A stretch of DNA of 8,424 nt from assembly GCA_902783925.1 (NCBI GenBank), contig CACZSV010000115.1, forward strand, positions 1-8,424, in the 5' to 3' direction. The notes below the pieces were generated by a model, which saw only the letters and a list, made by a program, of their open reading frames with translations, was not told the origin of the DNA and did not search any database. This document shows positions 4,013-8,424 of this stretch, one piece after another (within the stretch, counting starts at the first letter, position 1; each line of letters starts with the position of its first letter). A program made the position numbers and the translations under genes. Origin of the DNA: an uncultured Coriobacteriaceae bacterium (GTDB lineage Bacteria > Actinomycetota > Coriobacteriia > Coriobacteriales > QAMH01).

Positions 4013-5095
4013 ATGGGAGAAACAGAAACTGCTATCGCGTACCTACGGGTTAATCATGAGCTGCGGGATGCGCTTGGCATCGATGCGGATGCGCCGCTCG
4101 AAGCAAGACCGCTTGGTAGGGGAGAGCACAACAACAACTACGTGTTTAACGACCCTGCTTCGGGACGCAAGTTTGTGCTGCGCATCAACGTGCTTTCCCA
4201 GCCATTTCATCAAAATCAGGTTCGCTACGAATATGATGCCCTGCATGTTCTCGAGCAAAGCGGCAGAACACCCAAAGCCCTCTACATCGATGAGTCGAAA
4301 CAGCTGATAGGGCACGGTGTACTGGTCATTAGCTTTTGCGAAGGCGAGATGCTCGATTTCGATTTGCTGCGCCCGGGAGATTTGAATTGCGCCGCTCAGC
4401 TCATGGCCGACATCCATGCCGTTCCCGTTTCCAGCACCTGTCCGCTGCACAGGCCGGAAGATCCCCTGCACGAGCTCTTCGATGAATGCATGGGGAGATT
4501 CGAGTACTACCTCAAGTCTGGGTTCGAGGAGCCGCGAATAACGCGCTGGATGCAACGTTATATTGACGCTGCCCGTCCGGCTTTAGATGTGTCGTGCGCA
4601 CACGAAGACGCAATGCACGTCATAAATACGGAGACGCTGGCATCGCATTTTCTGATTCCGCAGGCAAGCGCGCAGGATGCGGCGCGCAATGAGTCCAGCG
4701 ATGCAGGAAGGTTTTGCGACAACCCTGGATTCTTCGTTGATTGGGAGCGCCCGATAATCGGGGAGCCGGCGCAGGACCTCGCGTTTTTCGTTGCGCCGAC
4801 CACGACCTATTGGGATAGCGAGTTCATGTTCCCGCGACAAAACATCGAGGCGTTTCTTGATGACTATTGGCGAGCGGTTAACGGGCGCTTTTCCATGGGT
4901 GCGTTTGAGGAGCGTTTCTGGGCGTACTTGAAGGTTTCGGTTCTGCGCAGTGCGATGTGGTGTTGCAAAGCCCTTGCTCGCTATGGTGCTGGAGGAACTG
5001 GTCCAACAACAGAAAAAACCAAATCGAAGCTTCCCATATACCTTTCGGACGAATTCAACGAGCGTATCTTTGAGGAATGCTTTCCTACGAGCTGA
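4013..5095 (+). CDS. phosphotransferase of the APH / choline-kinase fold (atypical catalytic loop)
   Basis: A 360-residue cytoplasmic protein with the protein-kinase-like fold of aminoglycoside phosphotransferases. The N-lobe shows a glycine-containing nucleotide loop, PLGRGEHNNNYVF (33-45), then KFVLRI (53-58) and YEYDAL (72-77) with the expected basic and acidic residues. The C-lobe has the metal-binding FVDWERPIIGEPAQDLAFF (241-259; Asp243 and Asp255). The catalytic loop that normally reads HGDxxxxN is INTETLASHFLI here (204-215): Asp is replaced by Glu207 and the His and Asn positions differ. I recall related bacterial and archaeal proteins with an INTE...NFLI loop plus a DWEKP...DL...PTTTFW segment, so this looks like a conserved subfamily rather than a broken enzyme. 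An insertion at 217-237 separates the two motifs. Resistance function should not be assumed. The start is uncertain among 4013, 4004 and 3956; the candidate promoter favours 4004 or 4013. The 3' end overlaps the convergent phosphatase gene by 11 bp. Confidence 0.82.
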   Translation: MGETETAIAYLRVNHELRDALGIDADAPLEARPLGRGEHNNNYVFNDPASGRKFVLRINVLSQPFHQNQVRYEYDALHVLEQSGRTPKALYIDESKQLIGHGVLVISFCEGEMLDFDLLRPGDLNCAAQLMADIHAVPVSSTCPLHRPEDPLHELFDECMGRFEYYLKSGFEEPRITRWMQRYIDAARPALDVSCAHEDAMHVINTETLASHFLIPQASAQDAARNESSDAGRFCDNPGFFVDWERPIIGEPAQDLAFFVAPTTTYWDSEFMFPRQNIEAFLDDYWRAVNGRFSMGAFEERFWAYLKVSVLRSAMWCCKALARYGAGGTGPTTEKTKSKLPIYLSDEFNERIFEECFPTS

Positions 5096-5882
5096 TGGTG
5101 CATTTCTCGTGATATACCCTGCGTAGTTCGTTGTCTATGCCGAGCTGCGTTCGGATGAAGTTGTCCATACTGCCGTAATTGCTGGCAACAGCGCTGTAGT
5201 ATGCGTCGACGTTCTCCTTGCGCGCTCGGTGGGCACGTGTAATTGCTCGCGCGCGTTCCTCGTCGCCGTCGCATAGGCGCAAGAAACGCTCATAGACGCC
5301 TTGAAGATGTGCGTCTCGCGAATCGTTGGTGAGCAGGTAGTCCTCGAGTATCTGGTCGCGCGACGCCCCGAGGATTTCCAGGATGAGAAGCGATGTGATG
5401 CCAACGCGGTCTTTGCCGCCGCTGCAGTGAAAGTACGTCGGTTTTCTGGACGCAGCGTTGTCGAGCACTGTGCGGATGGTTTTTCCCATCTGGGCGGCAG
5501 TAAGCGGGTTGGCCATGGTTTGGTAAAAATCAAGAGGATCGCATGCGAAGTCATGCCCAATGACACGCGTGCCTTCGAGCGGCTTATGGTAGTCGATGCC
5601 GACAAGCTCCTGGTCGAAGTAGGGAATGAACTGGTTCTGCGCGCCCTGTACCGGCAAGTCGGGCTTCGTTTCGCGTTCCCATCCAACGCGCACGTCGATG
5701 ACGTGCTGTATCCCAAGCTCTGCGTGAAGAAAGGCGAGGTCGGCGTCTGTCGCATCGTTCAGCGCGCTTCCGCGAAACATCAAGCCGCGTCTTATGCAGC
5801 GCCCGTCGCGCACGGGTATGCCGCCGAGGTCGCGGATGTTTCTGATACCCTGAAGTTTTATCGATCGCGGGCAGCTTTTCAC
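5085..5882 (-). CDS. tyrosine-protein-phosphatase-like protein (Y_phosphatase3 family)
   Basis: A 265-residue protein with the layout of the bacterial Y_phosphatase3 (LptA-like dual-specificity phosphatase) family. The N-terminal NIRDLGGIPVRDGR (15-28) and RGLMFRGSAL (32-41) are family signatures, IDVRVGWERE (62-71) follows, and the P-loop is FHCSGGKDRVG (151-161) with nucleophile Cys153 and Arg159. The common GKDRTG is GKDRVG here, a mild change in the loop. Members dephosphorylate phosphotyrosine and in some cases phosphoinositides; a substrate cannot be named. No signal peptide is seen. The start is a GTG at 5882 with AAAGG 8 nt upstream. A TACAAT hexamer on the minus strand near 5940 could be its -10. 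It converges on the phosphotransferase gene and its stop codon lies inside that gene's last codons. A long plus-strand open frame over this gene is antisense and not coding. Confidence 0.88.
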   Translation of the reverse strand: MKSCPRSIKLQGIRNIRDLGGIPVRDGRCIRRGLMFRGSALNDATDADLAFLHAELGIQHVIDVRVGWERETKPDLPVQGAQNQFIPYFDQELVGIDYHKPLEGTRVIGHDFACDPLDFYQTMANPLTAAQMGKTIRTVLDNAASRKPTYFHCSGGKDRVGITSLLILEILGASRDQILEDYLLTNDSRDAHLQGVYERFLRLCDGDEERARAITRAHRARKENVDAYYSAVASNYGSMDNFIRTQLGIDNELRRVYHEKCTISS

Positions 5883-5907
5883 GTAGTTGGCCTTTCGATG
5901 GAGTGTG

Positions 5908-6024
5908 ATGCATGTGGGTACAAGACAGTCCGAGCATTGTACATCGCTTTACGAGAAAAACGCTCCGCAAACAGAATTCATTGCAACCCGCCGTATGTCA
6001 GCTCTGGCGGAACAGAGAGAGTAA
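5908..6024 (+). CDS. doubtful 38-residue ORF in the divergent gap
   Basis: An ATG at 5908, preceded by GGAG at 4 nt spacing, opens a 38-codon frame ending in TAA at 6022-6024. It begins MHVGTRQSEHCTSLYEK and ends MSALAEQRE. It lies between the phosphatase and TIM-barrel genes and reads toward the latter, 107 nt ahead of its start. It could be a leader peptide or a chance frame; no family is recognised. Confidence 0.2.
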   Translation: MHVGTRQSEHCTSLYEKNAPQTEFIATRRMSALAEQRE

Positions 6025-6050
6025 CAGTTTCGTATAGCGTTTCTTCTGTA

Positions 6051-6080
6051 TTGACGTGCGGATGCATCGAATGGAAAAAT
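6051..6080 (+). promoter_or_regulatory. candidate promoter for the TIM-barrel/mntP run
   Basis: TTGACG (6051-6056), a good -35, is followed after 18 nt by AAAAAT (6075-6080), a poor -10. Transcription from near 6087 would leave a 45-nt leader before the ATG at 6132. No riboswitch fold is apparent in the leader. Confidence 0.3.
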
Positions 6081-6131
6081 GCTCTTTGCCATGGGCAGCT
6101 CTATGAGTCAGCTAGAGATGGGAGAGGGTGT

Positions 6132-6938
6132 ATGAAGAATAGGCTTTTTATCCATAGTCTACGTGGACCGTTTGCCGGTAAAGAGCAACGCGAAATACAT
6201 CAAAACGACTCCCACTCTGATGTGACGCGCATCGAAACCGTTGTCATGCGCAACGAGCCCAAGTCGATTGACGGAACATACAGGCATATGCCGCTGGGCG
6301 TTCCCAGAGAAATCGACGAATGCCCAGGCATTCTGTTCTTTGGCCGGCACATCAAGTCTCTCGTGTTCTCGACGGACCTCGCGATTATCTGCAATTGCGA
6401 TGCCGATGCCGTCTTTGCCGTGTATCCCTTTACCTGCCAGCCCGTCATTACCCAGGCGCTCGTGAATGCTGCCGGCAGACCGGTTTTCACCGGCGTCGCA
6501 GGAACGACGACAACCGGTGCGCGCTCGAGCGCAATTGCCGTGCAGTCGGAGATGCAGGGCGCGTATGGCGTCATCGTCAATTCACCCACCAGCGTCGAAG
6601 ACGTGCATCAGATTTCGAGCAGCATCGACATACCGCTCATCCTCACGGTGGTCACCTTCGACGAGCACATTGCGGCAAAAATCGATGCTGGGGCAGCTGT
6701 GGTCAATGTGGCTGCCGGAAAGGACACTCCTCTCATTGTGCAGGCGATTCGCGAGAAGTATCCGGACATCCCCATCATTGCAAGTGGGGGAAAGACTGGC
6801 GCATCGATCGAAGCGACCATCGAGGCCGGCGCAGATGCCATCACCTGGGTTCCGCCAAGTATGCAGGAGTTGCAGCGAGCGCTCATGGACACGAACCGAG
6901 CAGAGGGCCAGCCACCCGATTCTGATGCCGTGGCATAA
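6132..6938 (+). CDS. TIM-barrel (beta/alpha)8 protein of unknown function
   Basis: A 268-residue cytoplasmic protein with alternating strand-helix segments of a phosphate-binding TIM barrel: LAIICNCDADAVFAVYPF (83-100), RPVFTGVAGTTTTG (116-129), AYGVIVNSPTSVEDV (144-158), IPLILTVVTFDEHIAAKIDAG (167-187), AAVVNVAAG (188-196), and the typical C-terminal phosphate site DIPIIASGGKTGASIEATIEAGADAITW (from 212). This end resembles ThiG/ThiE- and NanE-type barrels, but the N-terminal 60 residues (MKNRLFIHSLRGPFAGKEQR onward) do not match those enzymes and no pathway genes adjoin, so no reaction is assigned. GGAGAGGG lies 3 nt before the ATG at 6132, a clear start. The frame is open far upstream (to 5301) only because it runs antisense through the phosphatase gene; that extension is rejected. 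The next gene, mntP, begins 50 nt after the stop with no terminator, so co-transcription is possible. Confidence 0.85.
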   Translation: MKNRLFIHSLRGPFAGKEQREIHQNDSHSDVTRIETVVMRNEPKSIDGTYRHMPLGVPREIDECPGILFFGRHIKSLVFSTDLAIICNCDADAVFAVYPFTCQPVITQALVNAAGRPVFTGVAGTTTTGARSSAIAVQSEMQGAYGVIVNSPTSVEDVHQISSSIDIPLILTVVTFDEHIAAKIDAGAAVVNVAAGKDTPLIVQAIREKYPDIPIIASGGKTGASIEATIEAGADAITWVPPSMQELQRALMDTNRAEGQPPDSDAVA

Positions 6939-6988
6939 TAGCTTGCACCTGAATTACCAATAGAGCTTGCTGAAGGGGAAGGGCTGAC

Positions 6989-7561
6989 GTGGGCCTCATC
7001 GAGCTGTTTTTAACTGGCGTGGGTCTGTCTATGGACGCGTTTGCCGTCGCAGTATGCAAGGGCCTTGGCATGCGTCGCATCAATATGCGGCATGCGTTTG
7101 TGATTGCGTTGTTCTTTGGCGTGTTTCAGGCCCTTATGCCGCTCATTGGCTGGGCGCTGGGAAGTCAATTTGCGGCGTTCGTCGAACCGATCGGCCACTG
7201 GATTGCTTTTGGGCTGCTTGCGATTATCGGCGGCAAAATGATTTGGGATGCGGTTCATGACAACGCAGAGGCAATGGACGATGCGGAAAAGCTGAGCATT
7301 CCCGAGCTCATTATGCTCGCGATTGCCACGAGTATCGATGCGTTTGCCGTTGGAGTGGGGTTTGCCCTTTTGCAAGTCGATATCGTTTTTGCGGTTTGCA
7401 CCATAGGCGTCATAACCTTTGTGCTCTCGCTTGCGGGGGTGGTCATTGGCAATCAATTCGGAGCGCGTTTCGAAAAGCCTGCGAGTATCGCCGGTGGAAT
7501 TGTGCTCATTTTGATAGGAATTAAAATCCTGCTCGAGCACATGGGCGTCTTAGCCCTCTAG
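6989..7561 (+). CDS. mntP: manganese efflux pump MntP
   Basis: A 190-residue, highly hydrophobic inner-membrane protein with the two-repeat architecture of MntP (DUF204/YebN): LSMDAFAVAVCKGLGM (13-28) and TSIDAFAVGVGFALL (114-128), each carrying the conserved Asp (16 and 117) within the first helix of each half. About six transmembrane helices are apparent, separated by a charged loop DNAEAMDDAEKLS (91-103). Length and motifs match the family closely. Known members export Mn2+ and protect against manganese excess. The GTG start at 6989 is preceded by GAAGGGGAAGGG with a 5-nt spacer. The yybP-ykoY manganese riboswitch often found upstream of mntP cannot fit in the 50-nt gap and is not seen in the 5' region of the run. 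The stop at 7559-7561 overlaps the ribosome binding site of the next gene. Confidence 0.95.
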   Translation: MGLIELFLTGVGLSMDAFAVAVCKGLGMRRINMRHAFVIALFFGVFQALMPLIGWALGSQFAAFVEPIGHWIAFGLLAIIGGKMIWDAVHDNAEAMDDAEKLSIPELIMLAIATSIDAFAVGVGFALLQVDIVFAVCTIGVITFVLSLAGVVIGNQFGARFEKPASIAGGIVLILIGIKILLEHMGVLAL

Positions 7562-7569
7562 GAGGAAAT

Positions 7570-7989
7570 GTGAATGCCATGGATACAGGATTGCTCGACT
7601 CTGTGTCGCAGTCGCAACCTGCGTTGGCCGAAGCGCAGGAAATCTCATGCAAGGCAGTTGCTGCCGGGTTCGAGTGGGATACGGTCGATGATATCTGGGA
7701 ACAGCTGTTCTCAGAGATTGAGGAGGTGCGCGAGGCACAGGAGTCGGGCAATGCGCGCGAGCTCGAGCTGGAACTTGGCGACATGCTCTTTTGCGCGGTG
7801 AATGTCTGCAGGCGTTTTGGTGTGGATGCAGAAAGCGCGTTGCGCGCGAGCAACGCGAAGTTCAGGCGCCGCTGGCGCTATGTGGAGCAAGCGGCACGTG
7901 CGCATCGGTGCAGTGTCGAAGAGCTGACGCCACAGGGTATTCAGAAGCTCTGGGATGAGGCGAAGCACGCCGAGAAGTCGCAAAGTTGA
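7570..7989 (+). CDS. single-domain MazG-like nucleoside triphosphate pyrophosphohydrolase
   Basis: A 139-residue protein corresponding to the C-terminal half of full-length MazG (about 260 residues). It shows AQEISCKAVAAGFEWDTVDD (22-41), the metal-binding helix pair SEIEEVREA (Glu49 and Glu52) with ELELGDMLF (Glu68 and Asp71), giving the ExxE...ExxD signature, and the MazG-specific VNVCRRFGVDAESALRASNAKFRRRW (from 77). A C-terminal VEELTPQGIQKLWDEAK helix matches the MazG tail. Members hydrolyse NTPs or dNTPs to monophosphates and PPi, and are implicated in nucleotide-pool cleaning and (p)ppGpp-linked responses. The N-terminal domain of long MazG proteins is missing, as in other short forms, and the metal ligands are intact. 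AGGAGG with a 4-nt spacer supports the GTG at 7570; an ATG follows at 7579. The gene starts 8 nt after the mntP stop, so translational coupling is likely. Confidence 0.9.
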   Translation: MNAMDTGLLDSVSQSQPALAEAQEISCKAVAAGFEWDTVDDIWEQLFSEIEEVREAQESGNARELELELGDMLFCAVNVCRRFGVDAESALRASNAKFRRRWRYVEQAARAHRCSVEELTPQGIQKLWDEAKHAEKSQS

Positions 7990-8001
7990 ACACAGGTTGA
8001 T

Positions 8002-8424
8002 ATGGCTGCTGCAATCGACAAGAAGCACGTGAAGCGCATCGTCGGTGCAATTGCCGGCGTTGTCGTTGGCGTTTGCATTCCGCTGCTGCTGCATGTCGAC
8101 GGTTTGGGGCAGCAGGGTGCTATCGTATTGGGCATCCTGGCCGGCGCCATCGTGTGGTGGATCTGCGAAGTTCTGCCCGAATTTGCTACGGCCCTCTTGA
8201 TGGTGGTGCTGTTTGTTGTCGTCGGTGGCATATCGGTGCCAACCGCGCTCGTGACCTTTTCGAACCCGACATGGTGGCTGCTCGTCTGCGCCTTTGCCTT
8301 GGGGCTCGGCATGCGTCAAACCGGCCTTCTCAGGCGCATGGCGCTTGCCATCGTGAGTCGGTTTCCCGCTTCGTTTGCCGCGCAGGTAGCTGGTTTTCTC
8401 GCCTGTGGCACGCTGCTGGGGCCG
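8002..8424 (+). CDS. SLC13/DASS-type anion permease, N-terminal part (3' end outside window)
   Basis: 141 codons are visible and the frame is open to the window edge. After a short KKHVKR cytoplasmic start, the hydrophobic segments follow the divalent-anion:Na+ symporter (SLC13) pattern: AIAGVVVGVCIPLLL (15-29), LGILAGAIVWWICEVLPEFA (44-63), TALLMVVLFVVVGGISVPTAL (64-84), the family-typical TFSNPTWWLLVCAFALGLGM (86-105), then RQTGLLRRMALAIVSRFP. The ICEVLP-TALL and F-N-x-x-WWL elements are the strongest evidence. Known members import di- or tricarboxylates or sulfate using a sodium gradient; the substrate-determining C-terminal SNT motif is not in view, so no substrate is proposed. The ATG at 8002 lies 12 nt after the MazG-like stop, with ACAGG 5 nt upstream, making it the third gene of the mntP run. 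Confidence 0.87.
   Translation, partial: MAAAIDKKHVKRIVGAIAGVVVGVCIPLLLHVDGLGQQGAIVLGILAGAIVWWICEVLPEFATALLMVVLFVVVGGISVPTALVTFSNPTWWLLVCAFALGLGMRQTGLLRRMALAIVSRFPASFAAQVAGFLACGTLLGP

Noticed and set aside
5301..6131. Plus-strand frame that would extend the TIM-barrel protein upstream by 277 codons
   Set aside because: It runs antisense through the phosphatase gene, whose motifs (RDLGG, HCSGGKDR) are clear. The translated extension has no protein-like pattern, while the ATG at 6132 has a strong ribosome binding site and begins the recognisable protein.
6939..6988. Manganese (yybP-ykoY) riboswitch upstream of mntP
   Set aside because: The 50-nt gap is too short for the aptamer and shows no matching stems.
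7711..8319. 202-codon minus-strand frame over the MazG-like and permease genes
   Set aside because: Gln/His-rich composition; it lies antisense to two recognised families.

Overview
The window looks like chromosomal DNA from a moderately GC-rich Gram-positive anaerobe. My best guess is a member of the Coriobacteriia (Eggerthella/Slackia/Gordonibacter-type Actinobacteria). That guess rests on overall gene style (GC-rich third codon positions, GGAGG-type ribosome binding sites, GTG starts, an SLC13-type anion permease, a zinc-type macrodomain protein), not on a marker gene, so it is an inference. There are no rRNA or tRNA genes, no CRISPR array and no recognisable transposase.

Layout, left to right. 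(1) 2-355 (+) is the C-terminal end of a gene that starts before the window, probably a DHHW/SGNH-type secreted or polysaccharide-linked protein. (2) 380-445 (-) is a 21-codon ORF for a hydrophobic micropeptide with a good ribosome binding site. A perfect 30-bp palindrome (489-518) lies between it and the thioredoxin gene (530-886, -). (3) Divergent from thioredoxin is a membrane-anchored alpha/beta hydrolase (1005-2066, +). (4) A minus-strand pair follows: a Zn-dependent macrodomain ADP-ribosyl hydrolase (2615-3412) and, downstream of it, an unrecognised 147-residue protein with six cysteines (2086-2529). (5) 3413-3955 is a large region with no clear gene. It contains two long imperfect inverted repeats (3603-3681 and 3716-3805), a start-less open frame encoding a membrane-like segment, and a doubtful 48-codon ORF (3793-3939). 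(6) 4013-5095 (+) is a phosphotransferase of the aminoglycoside/choline-kinase fold. It converges, with an 11-bp overlap, on a tyrosine-phosphatase-like gene (5085-5882, -). (7) After a divergent 249-bp gap comes a co-directional plus-strand run: a TIM-barrel protein of unknown function (6132-6938), the manganese exporter MntP (6989-7561), a single-domain MazG-like NTP pyrophosphohydrolase (7570-7989), and the start of an SLC13/DASS-type anion permease (8002 to the window edge).

How the genes work together. The clearest unit is MntP, MazG-like and SLC13, with gaps of 8 and 12 nt; it looks like one operon coupling metal export, nucleotide housekeeping and anion uptake. The macrodomain gene and the cysteine-bearing orphan are probably co-transcribed. 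In characterised cases this macrodomain class reverses protein ADP-ribosylation and is often linked to a SirTM sirtuin. No sirtuin is present here, so the orphan is the main candidate for new biology. The other genes look like independent housekeeping units. The best targets for a second look are the macrodomain/orphan pair, the structured intergenic region 3603-3805, and the micropeptide with its palindrome.
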